Made by a program: the position numbers and the translations under genes. From the NCBI RefSeq assembly GCF_900459405.1, contig NZ_UHFN01000007.1:2108001-2172000 (forward strand): a DNA stretch of 64,000 nucleotides, written 5' to 3'. The notes beneath the pieces are model-generated. The model worked only from the letters and a program-made list of their open reading frames with translations, had not been told where the DNA came from and did not search any database. This document shows, piece by piece, positions 1-11,322 of this stretch. The first letter of the stretch is position 1. Each line of letters starts with the position of its first letter. This DNA comes from Streptococcus hyointestinalis (GTDB lineage: Bacteria; Bacillota; Bacilli; Lactobacillales; Streptococcaceae).

Positions 1-224
1 GTGTATGATTTGTGTGGGAAGATTTTAATCCAAACTTTACCACCACGTTTCATGTAACGCGTCATAGCGATACGGGCAGCTTCGATTTGGCGGTTTGTAA
101 TCCAGTGGCTAGTTGTTGCTTGAAGACCGTATTCTCCAAATGTTACTTCTTTACCACCTTTAGCTTCACCGCGCATTTTTCCGCGGAATTCGCGACGGTG
201 TTTAACACGTTTAGGTACTAACAT
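1..224 (-). CDS. rplP: 50S ribosomal protein L16, partial (3' end beyond window)
   Basis: Seventy-four N-terminal residues are visible, beginning [20 protein letters not shown], which is the characteristic start of bacterial L16. The protein helps form the tRNA-binding and peptidyl-transferase region of the 50S subunit. The gene follows rpsC by three bases in the S10 operon order, and its C-terminal part lies beyond the window edge. The ATG at 224 follows a purine-rich ribosome binding site inside the rpsC tail. Confidence 0.97.
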   Translation of the reverse strand, partial: MLVPKRVKHRREFRGKMRGEAKGGKEVTFGEYGLQATTSHWITNRQIEAARIAMTRYMKRGGKVWIKIFPHKSY

Positions 225-227
225 CTG

Positions 228-881
228 TTATTTGCCTCCTTTAGTGTTTTTACGAGCTGGAAGCACTTCTCCACGGTAGATCCAAACTTTAACACCAAGT
301 TTACCGTAAGTTGTGTCAGCTTCTTCCCAAGCGTAATCAATATCTGCACGAAGTGTGTGAAGCGGAACAGTTCCTTCTGAGTAACCTTCGCTACGGGCAA
401 TATCAGCACCGTTCAAACGACCAGAAACTTGAGTTTTGATTCCTTTTGCTCCAGCACGCATTGTACGTTGAATAGCTTGTTTTTGTGCACGACGGAAAGC
501 AACACGTTGTTCCAATTGACGAGCAATGTTTTCACCAACAAGGTGAGCATCAAGATCAGGTTGTTTGATTTCGATGATGTTGATGTGAACTTGTTTACCA
601 GTCAATTTGTTAAGTTTTGCACGAAGTGCATCAACGTTACTTCCACCTTTACCGATAACCATACCTGGTTTAGCAGTGTGGAGAGAAACGATAACTTTGT
701 TAACAGCACGTTCGATTTCGATAGTAGAAACAGAAGCGTCTGCCAATTCTTTATTGATGAAGTTGCGGATTGCTAAATCTTCATGAAGGTAATCCGCGTA
801 TTCTTTTTCAGCATACCATTTTGCATCCCAATCACGGATGATGCCGACACGCATTCCAATTGGATGTACTTTTTGACCCAC
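228..881 (-). CDS. rpsC: 30S ribosomal protein S3
   Basis: A 217-residue protein beginning [18 protein letters not shown], the invariant S3 N-terminus. A type II KH domain lies around residues 40-110, with the GxxG loop in [14 protein letters not shown], and the C-terminal S3 domain carries [21 protein letters not shown]3 sits at the mRNA entry channel of the 30S subunit. Length is normal for the family. It lies in the standard S10 operon order between rplV and rplP. Confidence 0.98.
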   Translation of the reverse strand: MGQKVHPIGMRVGIIRDWDAKWYAEKEYADYLHEDLAIRNFINKELADASVSTIEIERAVNKVIVSLHTAKPGMVIGKGGSNVDALRAKLNKLTGKQVHINIIEIKQPDLDAHLVGENIARQLEQRVAFRRAQKQAIQRTMRAGAKGIKTQVSGRLNGADIARSEGYSEGTVPLHTLRADIDYAWEEADTTYGKLGVKVWIYRGEVLPARKNTKGGK

Positions 882-893
882 GATTTTACCTCC

Positions 894-1238
894 TTATTTT
901 TCTGCGACAACTACTGTCACGTGAGTTGTGCGTTTGTTAATTGGTGAAGCTGAACCTTTCGCACGTGGACGGAAACGTTTCATTGTTGGTCCTTCGTTTG
1001 CAAATGTTTCAGATACTACCAAATTAGCTTTTTCCAAACCAAAGTTGTTTTCTGCGTTAGCGATAGCAGAGTTAAGAGTTTGCTCAACAACGCGTGCAGC
1101 TTTGTTTGGAGTGAATTTCAAGATTGCGATTGCATCCGCAACGTTTTTACCACGGATAAGATCAAGTACAAGACGTGTTTTACGAGGTGAAACACGGACT
1201 GTACGAGCCATTGCTTTAGCTGAAGTAATTTCTGCCAT
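894..1238 (-). CDS. rplV: 50S ribosomal protein L22
   Basis: A 114-residue L22 starting [20 protein letters not shown], with the C-terminal beta-hairpin sequence [20 protein letters not shown] that lines the nascent-peptide exit tunnel. Length matches other Gram-positive L22 proteins. It sits between rpsS and rpsC in the S10 operon. An AGGAGGA ribosome binding site precedes the ATG. Confidence 0.98.
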   Translation of the reverse strand: MAEITSAKAMARTVRVSPRKTRLVLDLIRGKNVADAIAILKFTPNKAARVVEQTLNSAIANAENNFGLEKANLVVSETFANEGPTMKRFRPRAKGSASPINKRTTHVTVVVAEK

Positions 1239-1253
1239 TGTGTCCTCCTCCTA

Positions 1254-1532
1254 TTAACGACGTGTTTTCTTATCGTCTGCAGCGTGACCTTTGTAAGTAC
1301 GTGTTGGTGCAAATTCACCAAGTTTGTGACCTACCATGTCTTCTTGGATGTAAACAGGAACGTGTTTACGTCCATCATAAACTGCGATTGTATATCCGAT
1401 GAAACTTGGGAAAATCGTAGAACGACGTGACCAAGTTTTGATGACTTTTTTCTTTTCGTCATTAGCTTGAGCTTCAACTTTTTTCATCAAATGCTCATCG
1501 ACGAAAGGTCCTTTTTTAAGACTGCGTCCCAT
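1254..1532 (-). CDS. rpsS: 30S ribosomal protein S19
   Basis: A 92-residue S19 starting [21 protein letters not shown] longer in-frame extension exists upstream, but the start at 1532 is preceded by an AGGAG site and matches the universal S19 N-terminus, so I use it. S19 binds 16S rRNA in the 30S head with S13. The [16 protein letters not shown] block near the C-terminus is diagnostic. Confidence 0.98.
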
Positions 1533-1631
1533 TTTAGTGTGTTCTCCTTTAAAATTGTTACCACAACGGCTTGCGCCCATAGGGCGCTACCGAGCTGGCG
1601 GAATGAAATGTTATCTTAAGCGACTTTTAAC

Positions 1632-2465
1632 TTATTTTTCGTTACGACGACGAACGATAAGTTTGTCTGATTTCGCTTTCTTGTTACGTGTTTTAAGACC
1701 AAGTGCTGGTTTGCCCCATGGTGTAGAAGGTGCTTTACGACCAACTGGCGCTTTACCTTCACCACCACCGTGTGGGTGATCGTTAGGGTTCATTACAGAA
1801 CCACGAACTGTTGGGCGGATACCCTTCCAACGGCTACGTCCTGCTTTACCAATGTTAACAAGTGATTGTTGTTCGTTACCAACTGTACCGATAGTAGCAC
1901 GGCAAGTTCCAAGAATCATACGAACTTCACCTGATTGAAGACGAACAAGAACGTATTTACCTTCTTGACCAAGTACTTGTGCAGAAGCACCAGCCGCACG
2001 GATAAGCTCAGCACCTTTACCAGGTTGCAATTCGATATTGTGGATAACAGTACCGACTGGAATGTTTGCAAGTGGAAGTGCGTTACCAACTTTGATGTCG
2101 GCATCTGGACCTGAAACGATACGTTGACCAACTTCAAGACCTTTAGGTGCGATGATGTAAGCTTTCACACCGTCAGTGTAGTGTACAAGAGCGATGTTAG
2201 CTGTACGGTTTGGATCGTACTCGATTGTTTTAACAACTGCTTCCACGCCGTCTTTGTTACGTTTGAAGTCAATCAAACGGTAGTGGCGTTTGTGTCCACC
2301 ACCATGGTGGCGAACAGTGATACGACCGTTGTTGTTACGTCCTGCTGTTTTCTTTAATGAAACAAGCAATGATTTCTCAGGAGTAGATGTTGTGATTTCA
2401 GCAAAGTCCAAAGAAGTCATATTACGACGGCCATTTGTCGTTGGTTTATAAACTTTAATACCCAC
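1632..2465 (-). CDS. rplB: 50S ribosomal protein L2
   Basis: A 277-residue L2 starting [20 protein letters not shown]. The RNA-binding N-terminal domain contains [17 protein letters not shown], and the C-terminal domain has [18 protein letters not shown] with the conserved histidine needed for peptidyl transferase function. L2 is a core 23S-binding protein. It is the fourth gene of the S10 operon as transcribed here, after rpsJ, rplC, rplD and rplW. About 100 bases separate it from rpsS, the largest gap within the block. Confidence 0.98.
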   Translation of the reverse strand: MGIKVYKPTTNGRRNMTSLDFAEITTSTPEKSLLVSLKKTAGRNNNGRITVRHHGGGHKRHYRLIDFKRNKDGVEAVVKTIEYDPNRTANIALVHYTDGVKAYIIAPKGLEVGQRIVSGPDADIKVGNALPLANIPVGTVIHNIELQPGKGAELIRAAGASAQVLGQEGKYVLVRLQSGEVRMILGTCRATIGTVGNEQQSLVNIGKAGRSRWKGIRPTVRGSVMNPNDHPHGGGEGKAPVGRKAPSTPWGKPALGLKTRNKKAKSDKLIVRRRNEK

Positions 2466-2482
2466 GTGATTTCCTCCTTTGA

Positions 2483-2779
2483 TTATTCAGCTTCAGCAGC
2501 AAAGATTTCGATTGCTGGTGAATCAGCTGTCAATGTGATGATAGCTTTTTTCACTTTACTTGTGTAACCTACGTAACGTCCAACACGTTTTTGTTTAGGT
2601 TTCACTGTGATTGTGTTGACATTAGCAACTTTGACACCTTCAAATGCTGCTTCAACAGCTTGTTTGATCAAAAGTTTGTGTGCACGAGTGTCAACTTCAA
2701 ATACGTATTTTCCTGCTTCAAGCTTCGCCATTGAATCTTCAGTGATAACAGGTTTTTTGATTACGTCGTACAAATTCAT
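2483..2779 (-). CDS. rplW: 50S ribosomal protein L23
   Basis: A 98-residue L23 ([20 protein letters not shown]) that forms part of the exit-tunnel rim and docks trigger factor and SRP. The C-terminal part contains [20 protein letters not shown], a family signature. Its start codon overlaps the rplD stop by one base, suggesting translational coupling within the S10 operon. Confidence 0.97.
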   Translation of the reverse strand: MNLYDVIKKPVITEDSMAKLEAGKYVFEVDTRAHKLLIKQAVEAAFEGVKVANVNTITVKPKQKRVGRYVGYTSKVKKAIITLTADSPAIEIFAAEAE

Positions 2780-3402
2780 TATGCAAGAACCTCCTCGATT
2801 GTAGAGATTGCTTCTTTTGTTACAAGAAGTTTGTCTGCGTTTACGATATCAAGAACACTTGCTGTTGCTGCAGTTGCAACTTTAACGTTTGGAAGGTTAC
2901 GTGCTGACAATTCAGCAAATTTGTTTCCTTCTTCAAGAATAACAAGCACTTTTGAATCAATGTTCAATGCTGAAAGAACAGAAGCAAATTCAGCTGTTTT
3001 TGGTGCTGCAAATAAAAGTCCTTCTACAGCAACCAATTTTTCTTCAGCAACTTTTGCTGAGTAAACAGATTTCAATGCTAAGCGACGCACTTTTTGTGGA
3101 AGTTTGTAAGCATATGAACGTGGAGTTGGTCCAAAGACAACACCACCACCACGCCATTGAGGTGCACGGATAGAACCTTGACGAGCACGTCCAGTTCCTT
3201 TTTGGCGCCATGGTTTACGACCACCACCTGATACTGCAGAACGGTTTTTAACCGCATGAGTACCTTGGCGAAGGCTAGCGCGTTGGCTGATAACGACATC
3301 AAATACTACTGATTCGTTTGGTTCGATACCGAAGACAGCGTCGTTAAGTTCAACTGTGCTAACTTCTTTCCCAGTTTGGTCAAATAGTTTTACATTTGCC
3401 AT
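2779..3402 (-). CDS. rplD: 50S ribosomal protein L4
   Basis: A 207-residue L4 ([20 protein letters not shown]). The tunnel-lining loop is seen as [20 protein letters not shown], the site where macrolide resistance mutations occur in streptococci. In enterobacteria L4 also represses its own operon through the S10 leader; whether that holds here is unknown. It overlaps rplW by one base. Confidence 0.98.
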   Translation of the reverse strand: MANVKLFDQTGKEVSTVELNDAVFGIEPNESVVFDVVISQRASLRQGTHAVKNRSAVSGGGRKPWRQKGTGRARQGSIRAPQWRGGGVVFGPTPRSYAYKLPQKVRRLALKSVYSAKVAEEKLVAVEGLLFAAPKTAEFASVLSALNIDSKVLVILEEGNKFAELSARNLPNVKVATAATASVLDIVNADKLLVTKEAISTIEEVLA

Positions 3403-3425
3403 TTTAACTATTTTCTCCTTCCTTC

Positions 3426-4052
3426 TTATTTAGCAGCTTTAACTGCAGATTTGATGGTGATAAGAGATTTCTTAGCACCTGGTACGTTACCTTTGATAAG
3501 GATAACGTTCTTTTCTGGAACAACTTGTACGACTTCAAGATTTTGGATAGTCACACGGTTGCCACCCATACGTCCTGCCAAGTGTTTGTTTTTAAACACA
3601 CGGTTTGGCGCAACAGGTCCCATAGAACCTGGACGACGGTGGTAACGAGAACCGTGAGCCATAGGTCCACGTGATTGACCGTGGCGTTTGATAACACCTT
3701 GGAAACCTTTACCTTTAGTTGTTCCTGTGACGTCAACAACATCTCCAGCTTCAAATTGTTCAACAGTAAGTTCGCCACCTACTTCTACGCCTTCGATGTT
3801 TTTGAATTCACGAATGAAGCGCTTAGGAGCAGTGTTGGCTTTAGCAACATGGCCTTTGGCAGGTTTGTTACTCAATACTTCACGTTTGTCATCAAAACCA
3901 ACTTGAACAGCTTCGTAACCGTCTGTTTCAACAGTTTTCACTTGAAGAACAACGTTTGGAGTTGCTTCAATGACAGTAACAGGGATGAATTCACCAGATT
4001 CAGTGAAGATTTGAGTCATTCCCACTTTTTTCCCTAAGATTCCTTTTGTCAT
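3426..4052 (-). CDS. rplC: 50S ribosomal protein L3
   Basis: A 208-residue L3 ([20 protein letters not shown]) with the loop [20 protein letters not shown] that reaches the peptidyl transferase centre. Length is typical for Firmicutes. The gene follows rpsJ by about 75 bases and precedes rplD. Confidence 0.98.
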   Translation of the reverse strand: MTKGILGKKVGMTQIFTESGEFIPVTVIEATPNVVLQVKTVETDGYEAVQVGFDDKREVLSNKPAKGHVAKANTAPKRFIREFKNIEGVEVGGELTVEQFEAGDVVDVTGTTKGKGFQGVIKRHGQSRGPMAHGSRYHRRPGSMGPVAPNRVFKNKHLAGRMGGNRVTIQNLEVVQVVPEKNVILIKGNVPGAKKSLITIKSAVKAAK

Positions 4053-4126
4053 GAGAAAATAATTCCTTTACTTTATTTTTTTGTTTAAAAAGTTTTTAAC
4101 GAGCGTTTTTTGTGCTCTGAAATCAA

Positions 4127-4435
4127 TTAAAGTTTGATTTCAACGTTGACACCACTTGGCAAATCAAGTTTCATCAATGCATCAACTGTTTTTTGAGTTG
4201 GGTTGATGATGTCGATAAGACGTTTGTGTGTACGCATTTCAAATTGTTCGCGAGAATATTTGTATTTGTGAGTCGCACGAATAATTGTGTAGAGGCTACG
4301 TTCAGTTGGAAGTGGAACTGGTCCAGCAACTGTAGCGCCTGTGCGTGTTGCAGTTTCAACGATTTTTTCTGCCGCTGTGTCAAGTGTACGGTGTTCGTAC
4401 GCTTTCAAACGGATACGGATTTTTTTGTTTGCCAT
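4127..4435 (-). CDS. rpsJ: 30S ribosomal protein S10
   Basis: A 102-residue S10 ([20 protein letters not shown]) and the first gene of the S10 operon. S10 works in the 30S head and is NusE, a transcription antitermination factor. The family signature [15 protein letters not shown] is present. The ATG is preceded by GAGAGGAGAAAAG. No minus-strand gene lies upstream, so transcription of the operon begins in the leader region. Confidence 0.98.
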   Translation of the reverse strand: MANKKIRIRLKAYEHRTLDTAAEKIVETATRTGATVAGPVPLPTERSLYTIIRATHKYKYSREQFEMRTHKRLIDIINPTQKTVDALMKLDLPSGVNVEIKL

Positions 4436-4530
4436 CTTTTCTCCTCTCGTCTATTTACGATAATAGGCTAGCTCCTCAAGAAAACCAACACGTGCCGCGT
4501 GGCAATGCAGCCGAGCGTGTCGCAACCTCT
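4436..4530 (-). promoter_or_regulatory. 5' leader of the S10 ribosomal operon
   Basis: The transcribed strand upstream of rpsJ contains short self-complementary blocks (for example GCCACGCGGCACGTG) and a GACACGCTCGGCTGC segment, with higher GC than the surroundings. This is consistent with a structured ribosomal protein leader. I infer possible autogenous control from the location only; no binding site can be proven from the sequence. Confidence 0.5.
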
Positions 4531-4533
4531 TGT

Positions 4534-4561
4534 ATCATAGCTAAAGCTGTTCATTTTTACA
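4534..4561 (-). promoter_or_regulatory. Candidate S10 operon promoter
   Basis: On the minus strand a TATGAT -10 element (4534-4539) is preceded at 16 bases by TGTAAA (4556-4561). The -35 match is moderate. Initiation near 4527 would give a leader of about 90 nt before rpsJ. Confidence 0.4.
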
Positions 4562-4676
4562 GCACCATAAAATAATACCAAATTTCCCTAGGGAATGCAA
4601 GGCTTTTTGCCTTTTTTCTTTAAAAAATCTTGATATTTGGTCATTTGTGCTTTGAAAACTTATATATAGACGATTA

Positions 4677-4705
4677 TTGACGAAGTTAACTAAAATACGT
4701 AAAAT
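4677..4705 (+). promoter_or_regulatory. Promoter of the glycosyltransferase-like gene
   Basis: TTGACG (4677-4682), a 17-base spacer and TAAAAT (4700-4705) form a near-consensus sigma-A promoter about 40 bases before the ATG at 4743. Confidence 0.65.
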
Positions 4706-4742
4706 AGTGATTATAGATACTAGTAAAGTTATAGGAGTGACG

Positions 4743-5564
4743 ATGTACAATATCTGTTCGTTTTATGATGACGTTTTCGATGAGATGCAAGAACTTCTCC
4801 ACTATACGTTGCAAGAGTTAGGTTTCCCTTCTCAGATCAGTCATCATTATATTTACAATAATATGACTAATATTATCTTTGGGGTTCCTGTCTTAGGTGA
4901 AGCTGGTCGCAATGTCTTTCCTAAAGACACAATTATATTTAACTTAGAGCAACTAGATCCAGAGAACTATCGTCCTGCTATCCGTCAATGGACAGATAAC
5001 ATCTTAACTTTAGGTAAATACTTTACCATCTGGGATTACAACCAACAAAATATCGATTTATTAACACAACATGGTGTTTGTGCTAAGCGCTTTGATTTTG
5101 GTTACCAAAAAAATCTTCATCGTATCCAAGCCCAAGCTCAACAAGATATCGATGTTCTGTTTTACGGCTCTATCAATTACCGACGCCAACAAATAATCGA
5201 TACTCTCAAAGCACAAGGTGTTAACGTCATGCCTGTTTTTGGTGTTTACGGCAAAGAACGTGACCAATTGATTGCACGTAGTAAGTTAGTTCTTAATCTC
5301 CATCAATTGGATACAGAGCTTTTTGAAATTGTCCGTTGCTCCTATATGATGAATAACGGTATACCTATCGTCAGTGAAGTCAACCCAACAACCAATATAG
5401 ATAGTCACTTTGTCCAAGGGATTGCTGCTAGTCCTTACGACCAGTTGGTTGAAACCTGTCTCGATTTACTACAGGATGATTTCAAACGCCAAAAGCTAGG
5501 TTACAAAGCACTTGAAATTATCAGTCAACGTCCCCAGTTTCTCCTTCTTAAAGATATTTTATAA
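4743..5564 (+). CDS. Glycosyltransferase-like protein (GT-B C-terminal fold suspected)
   Basis: A 273-residue protein. I choose the ATG at 4743 because AGGAGTGA lies just upstream; an in-frame start 66 bases earlier would lie inside the promoter. The second half contains DVLFYGSINYRRQQIIDTLK followed by a serine/leucine-rich block (RSKLVLNLHQL) and CSYMMNNGIPIVSE. That arrangement resembles the donor-binding half of family 1/CgeB-like glycosyltransferases, where a late acidic residue contacts the nucleotide sugar. No signal peptide or membrane segment is seen. It is a single-gene unit between its own promoter and a shared terminator. Acceptor and sugar are unknown. Confidence 0.55.
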   Translation: MYNICSFYDDVFDEMQELLHYTLQELGFPSQISHHYIYNNMTNIIFGVPVLGEAGRNVFPKDTIIFNLEQLDPENYRPAIRQWTDNILTLGKYFTIWDYNQQNIDLLTQHGVCAKRFDFGYQKNLHRIQAQAQQDIDVLFYGSINYRRQQIIDTLKAQGVNVMPVFGVYGKERDQLIARSKLVLNLHQLDTELFEIVRCSYMMNNGIPIVSEVNPTTNIDSHFVQGIAASPYDQLVETCLDLLQDDFKRQKLGYKALEIISQRPQFLLLKDIL

Positions 5565-5571
5565 AAAGTTA

Positions 5572-5597
5572 AAAACGTCCTCTAAAAAGGACGTTTT
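5572..5597. terminator. Bidirectional terminator between glycosyltransferase and rsmA
   Basis: A 9 bp stem, AAAACGTCC paired with GGACGTTTT, with an 8-base loop. A-runs and T-runs at its two feet allow it to work on both strands, ending the plus-strand gene before it and the minus-strand rsmA operon after it. Confidence 0.85.
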
Positions 5598-5608
5598 CTT
5601 ATCCTAAC

Positions 5609-6484
5609 CTAGGCAAAACCAAGCGCCAGTAGGGCATCGGACAGTCTGGCAAAATCAGCAATAGACAGGGCTTCACCACGCACGCTAGGCTTGATGTCAG
5701 CCTGCTCTAAAGCTCGTGTCAGTCGTTCCTTGACCTCTTCAGATTTGCCAAAGGTGCCTGTCAGGTTGTTCCATAGAGTCTTTCTGCGGTGCACAAAGCT
5801 AAGGCGTGCCACCTTGAAGAAAAAGTCCTCATCCTTGACAGCCACTAGCGGCTCGCTTCTACGCACCATTTTGAGGATGGCAGAGTCCACATTTGGTGCA
5901 GGGACAAAGACCGTACGAGGCACGACAAAGGCAACCTTGGCTGTCATATAGTACTGAACAGCGATGGATAGACTGCCATAAGCCTTGGTGTTTGGCTGAG
6001 CGGAGATACGGTCTGCTACTTCCTTTTGCATCATGACGACAAACTCGCTAAAAGGAATCTTGCTCTCAATCAAGTGCATGAGAATGGGTGTCGTAATGTA
6101 GTAAGGTAGATTAGCCACAACCTTAATCGGCAGCTCTGGATTTTTGAAGTTCTGGATATGCGCCTGCAAATCTGCCTTTAAAATATCCTCATTGATCACG
6201 GTGACATTGTCAAAGTCACGCAGGGTATCGGCTAAGATGGGCACCAAGCGGTCGTCAATCTCAAAAGCCATAACCTCGGCAGCATTTTCTGCTAAAAACT
6301 CCGTCAGAGCGCCTATCCCCGGTCCAATCTCGATGACATTGACCTCTTTGTCAAGCTCTGCCGTGTCTACAATCTTCTGCAAAATATTGGTATCAGTCAG
6401 GAAATTCTGACCGAAAGATTTCTTAAACGTGAAGCCATGACGCTCCAAAATCGCACGGGTCACGCTGTAGTCTGCTATTTTCAT
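5609..6484 (-). CDS. rsmA: 16S rRNA (A1518/A1519) dimethyltransferase
   Basis: A 291-residue KsgA/RsmA that dimethylates two adenosines near the 3' end of 16S rRNA using S-adenosylmethionine. Seen directly: [11 protein letters not shown] at residues 21-31, the SAM-binding motif [15 protein letters not shown] near residue 51, and the catalytic NLPYY motif near residue 125. It ends the minus-strand group tatD-rnmV-DJ-1-rsmA; the link rnmV to rsmA is common in Firmicutes, here with one extra gene between them. Confidence 0.97.
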   Translation of the reverse strand: MKIADYSVTRAILERHGFTFKKSFGQNFLTDTNILQKIVDTAELDKEVNVIEIGPGIGALTEFLAENAAEVMAFEIDDRLVPILADTLRDFDNVTVINEDILKADLQAHIQNFKNPELPIKVVANLPYYITTPILMHLIESKIPFSEFVVMMQKEVADRISAQPNTKAYGSLSIAVQYYMTAKVAFVVPRTVFVPAPNVDSAILKMVRRSEPLVAVKDEDFFFKVARLSFVHRRKTLWNNLTGTFGKSEEVKERLTRALEQADIKPSVRGEALSIADFARLSDALLALGFA

Positions 6485-6496
6485 GTGTTGTTCTTT

Positions 6497-7132
6497 CTAT
6501 ATTTGTTGTTTAGCTTCATCTTGTAGGCTAGCTACTAACTCACCATAATAAGCGGGTTCACCTGTTGAAAAATAGTCGAACCATGTACCAATAGTTCTAT
6601 CAGAATATATATCTAACTGCTCTATAATCCGTTTCGCCCACAATAATGAACCTGCCGAACTAGCTGTGATGATACCTTTATCATAGACTGCCAGTTCTTC
6701 TCTGTAATAGTCACTTCCCTTGTAGTTGGCACTCATTTTTAAAAAGAAACTTGCATTGCTTGTGTGCTTACGATCATCCAGCAGCCCCTTGTCAGCTAAC
6801 CCTAAGGTAGCACCACATATTGCTGCTACAAGAATGTCATTTTCTATAAATTGAGCTGCCAATGATAGAATATCTGCTTGTTCTTTTTCCAACCAAGTAT
6901 CAGCACCTATCAAAACCAAAGCAGCTGCTGAATGAATATCAACCTCAGCAAGTGTCTTGTCTGGAACAAGCGTCATTCCTCCAGCAGTTTTTATAGGAGC
7001 TTTTACTCTAGCTATGGTCTGAACGATGAGTTTTTCCTTTTGAGCCATCGACTGTAAACTCAAGGCTTGCAGTAAATATCCATGCTCCCAATCAGCCATC
7101 GTATCCAATAAATACACATATACTATTCTCAT
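6497..7132 (-). CDS. DJ-1/PfpI-family protein (class I glutamine amidotransferase-like)
   Basis: A 211-residue protein with the DJ-1/PfpI layout: an N-terminal beta strand (MRIVYVYLLDTMADWE), a conserved acidic residue in the DTMADWE segment, and the nucleophile elbow VAAICGATLGLA with a candidate catalytic cysteine near residue 116. Members act as glyoxalases, deglycases, proteases or chaperones, and I cannot choose. It lies 4 bases from rnmV and 12 bases from rsmA, so it is co-transcribed with RNA-maturation genes into which it appears inserted. Confidence 0.75.
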   Translation of the reverse strand: MRIVYVYLLDTMADWEHGYLLQALSLQSMAQKEKLIVQTIARVKAPIKTAGGMTLVPDKTLAEVDIHSAAALVLIGADTWLEKEQADILSLAAQFIENDILVAAICGATLGLADKGLLDDRKHTSNASFFLKMSANYKGSDYYREELAVYDKGIITASSAGSLLWAKRIIEQLDIYSDRTIGTWFDYFSTGEPAYYGELVASLQDEAKQQI

Positions 7133-7136
7133 AATT

Positions 7137-7712
7137 TTATTTTCCTTTATATCCAGTCATACACTTCTCTACCTCCGCTAAGGTTACACCAAATAGGCGT
7201 AGGCGTTTGAGGAGTTGCTTGCCGTTGGTGTAGCCGATGCGAAGTTCTTCGCCCAGATACTCACGGCGCTGTCTGCTGTCTATCCCCATGGTCAATCCTA
7301 GACGCATGAGGTCACTTGCCGTAATGTCAAAGGTTTCCTCGTCATCGTAGTAGCCCATAACGCTGGACAAGGCTTTCTCCAAGTCCTCATAGCTAGCGTG
7401 CTCCACACCGAGCGAGCGTCCCTTGGTCTTGGACTTGGGTACTGCCTCGCCACGATTGAGAAAGGCATGCTTTGCGGTGGGCACTGCCTGCATGATGAGC
7501 TTACGAATGCGCTCGCCATTGTAGTCTGGGTCGGTAAAGACGATGACACCTCGAAGGTCATTTAGTCTGTCAATCCTTGCCAAATCCTCTTCTGAGATGG
7601 CAGAGCCTCTGGTCTCGTAAGTGTCTACGTCGTAAAAACGCTTGAGATTGACCGTGTCGTCCTTGCCCTCAACGACCACGACTTCGTAGATTTTCTTCTT
7701 AGTCAAGACCAA
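7137..7712 (-). CDS. rnmV: Ribonuclease M5
   Basis: A 191-residue RNase M5, which matures 5S rRNA by double-strand cleavage of its precursor. The TOPRIM domain is visible as VVVEGKDDTVNLKRFYD (catalytic Glu) and VIVFTDPDYNGERIRK (DxD-like acidic residues). The 3' half has the C-terminal RNA-interacting domain typical of the family. The start overlaps tatD by 14 bases, a common tatD-rnmV arrangement. Confidence 0.95.
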   Translation of the reverse strand: MVLTKKKIYEVVVVEGKDDTVNLKRFYDVDTYETRGSAISEEDLARIDRLNDLRGVIVFTDPDYNGERIRKLIMQAVPTAKHAFLNRGEAVPKSKTKGRSLGVEHASYEDLEKALSSVMGYYDDEETFDITASDLMRLGLTMGIDSRQRREYLGEELRIGYTNGKQLLKRLRLFGVTLAEVEKCMTGYKGK

Positions 7713-8469
7713 ACACCCTCACTGCATTGTCATAGGTTGCTTGGGCGACCTCTTCGACAGAAAGTCCACGGAGCTCTGCGATTTTCTCCACGACATAGCG
7801 GGTGTAGGCAGGTTTATTTTCCCGACCACGCTTGGGCACTGGGGCAAGGTAGGGTGCGTCTGTCTCTACTAATATCTTATCCAAAGGCAGGTGAGTCGCA
7901 GCTTCCTGTACATCCAAGGATTTTTTGAAAGTCACCACGCCTGAAAAGGAAATGGTCATACCAAGCTTGACGAAACGCTCTGCCATTTCCAAAGAGCCTG
8001 AGTAAGAGTGCATAATGCCTCCACGAGGTCCGACGCCTTCTGCCTTGATGAGGTCATAAGTGTCCTCTAAAGCATCTCTGGTGTGGACAACAAAGGGGAG
8101 GTCAAGTTTTTTCGCCAGCTTCATCTGACGACGAAAAACATCTGCCTGCACTTCCTTTGGTGCTGTCATCCAGTGATAGTCTAGCCCAATTTCACCAAGC
8201 GCAATCACCTTGGGGTGTTTGAGCTTTTCAAGCAGCCAAGCCTCGACTGCTTCTGTGTAAGTACCAGCCTCAGTCGGGTGCCAGCCAATGGTCGCATAGA
8301 GGTTGTCGTAAGTCTCTACCAGCTCCAAGGCACGCTCAATGGTCGGCTTATCAAAGCCCACGATATTCATCTTGGTCACGCCAAGCTCACGTGCCAGATC
8401 TATTTCTTCTTTTTCTTTGCCCTCAAAGTTTTCTACGTTGAGGTGGGTATGCGTATCAAAAATCTGCAT
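7699..8469 (-). CDS. TatD-family metal-dependent hydrolase (DNase)
   Basis: A 256-residue TIM-barrel hydrolase. Metal-binding residues are in FDTHTHLN near the start, IGLDYHW, FVVHTRDA, MHSYSGS and VETDAPYLAP. The family shows 3'-5' DNase activity and is linked to DNA repair. It begins the operon tatD-rnmV-DJ-1-rsmA and lies just after the dlt terminator. Confidence 0.93.
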   Translation of the reverse strand: MQIFDTHTHLNVENFEGKEKEEIDLARELGVTKMNIVGFDKPTIERALELVETYDNLYATIGWHPTEAGTYTEAVEAWLLEKLKHPKVIALGEIGLDYHWMTAPKEVQADVFRRQMKLAKKLDLPFVVHTRDALEDTYDLIKAEGVGPRGGIMHSYSGSLEMAERFVKLGMTISFSGVVTFKKSLDVQEAATHLPLDKILVETDAPYLAPVPKRGRENKPAYTRYVVEKIAELRGLSVEEVAQATYDNAVRVFGLD

Positions 8470-8517
8470 TGTTTATCCTCCGATTTGTCTCTTTTATTAT
8501 ACCATAAGACGATATGC

Positions 8518-8547
8518 AAAAACAGAAATCCTCAGATTTCTGTTTTT
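8518..8547 (-). terminator. Terminator of the dlt operon
   Basis: A 13 bp perfect stem (AAAAACAGAAATC with GATTTCTGTTTTT) and a CTCA loop, directly after the dltD stop. It separates the dlt operon from tatD. Confidence 0.9.
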
Positions 8548-8550
8548 AAG

Positions 8551-10063
<1,513 letters not shown>

Positions 10064-10068
10064 TTATG

Positions 10069-11322
10069 TTATTGTGGATGTTTTGGAAACCACAGTTGGT
10101 CTAAAAAGCCTGAAAATAGTAAGAAGGACACCATCACGACGTTAAACGTGATGACAATACTCAAGGCTCTTGTGAAGCGATTTTCAGGAAGATTAGGCTT
10201 GCCTGCGGCTTTTCGTTCTTTATTGATTTTTTTCTTCTTACGTAACCAAGCATCGTTGATAATAAGACCGATACCGTGAAACAGCCCGTAAGCAATGTAA
10301 TACCAAGTCACACCGTGCCAAAAGCCCATGAGAAGCATGTTGACCAGGTAAGCAACACTGGATGTGGTATTACGGTTTTTAAAGACTTTATTTTTGACCA
10401 AGACCTTTACCAAGCGCATGAACACAAAATCACGGAACCAAAAAGACAAACTCATGTGCCAACGGTTCCAAAATTCCTTGAGGTCATGTGAGATAAAGGG
10501 TTTGTTAAAGTTTATCGGGCTCTTGATTCCCATGAGATTGGACACGGCTAGCGCAAAAAGGGTATAGCCGGCAAAGTCAAAAAAGAGGTCAAGCCCAAAA
10601 GCATACATGACACCTATGGTCGGGAGATTGATAATGCCACCGTGCGCTAGAGCAAGCTCTTTGAGCGGTGGTAAAAGCACCTGCCCAAAGAAATAAGCAA
10701 TGATAAACTTGTAGAGAAAGCCTAGCATGAGATACCAGATAGACTTCTCCAGCATATCAAGCAACTCATCACGCTCTGGGATATTCTCATAATCATCGTT
10801 GAAACGCTTAAAGCGATCAATCGGACCACTAGAGAAAGTCGGCAGAAACATCAAAAAGCGTAAAAACTGCCAAAGCGTAAACTCGGTTAGCACACCGTCA
10901 CGCATCTCGATAATCATCCCCACCGCACGGAAAGTCAGATAGGAAATCCCCAAGAAACCAAACAAGCTCTGATTGGCTGCTATGATCGGCGCCACCTTGA
11001 CAAAAGCAAGAGGCAAGACAGACAAGAGGCACCACAGGTAAAAGAGCCATTTATTATTGTGGTTACGTCTGTAAACCTTGTAAGAAAAGACCAGAATCGT
11101 CTCCCAAATGACATAGGCTAGTAACGATTTTAGTTGCAGCTGCCCCTTGCCTGTCAGCATCAAGATGATAAAGGAAAGGCTAAACAGCGCCTCATAGATA
11201 GGAAAACGTTTTTTAAAAAAGAGTCCTATGAAAATCGGCAACACCGCTAGTAGAAGATAAAAGAAATACTGCGGATTACCATAAACCTCCATGTGAGGAA
11301 GAGCATTCCAAAATTGCATCAT
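10069..11322 (-). CDS. dltB: D-alanyl transferase DltB (MBOAT family)
   Basis: A 417-residue polytopic membrane protein with about a dozen hydrophobic segments. MBOAT signatures are [15 protein letters not shown] and [19 protein letters not shown], the latter with the catalytic histidine. DltB passes D-alanine from DltC across the membrane. It overlaps the dltA stop by four bases. Confidence 0.97.
   Translation of the reverse strand: MMQFWNALPHMEVYGNPQYFFYLLLAVLPIFIGLFFKKRFPIYEALFSLSFIILMLTGKGQLQLKSLLAYVIWETILVFSYKVYRRNHNNKWLFYLWCLLSVLPLAFVKVAPIIAANQSLFGFLGISYLTFRAVGMIIEMRDGVLTEFTLWQFLRFLMFLPTFSSGPIDRFKRFNDDYENIPERDELLDMLEKSIWYLMLGFLYKFIIAYFFGQVLLPPLKELALAHGGIINLPTIGVMYAFGLDLFFDFAGYTLFALAVSNLMGIKSPINFNKPFISHDLKEFWNRWHMSLSFWFRDFVFMRLVKVLVKNKVFKNRNTTSSVAYLVNMLLMGFWHGVTWYYIAYGLFHGIGLIINDAWLRKKKKINKERKAAGKPNLPENRFTRALSIVITFNVVMVSFLLFSGFLDQLWFPKHPQ

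Noticed and set aside
429-4037. Several plus-strand ORFs of 60-120 codons in the ribosomal protein block
   Set aside because: They are antisense shadows of highly expressed, codon-biased genes; none has a ribosome binding site or recognisable domain.
4580-4615. Terminator at AAGGC-TTTTT-GCCTTTTTTC on the plus strand
   Set aside because: The stem is only 5-7 bp and no plus-strand transcript is expected upstream of it; it may be fortuitous.
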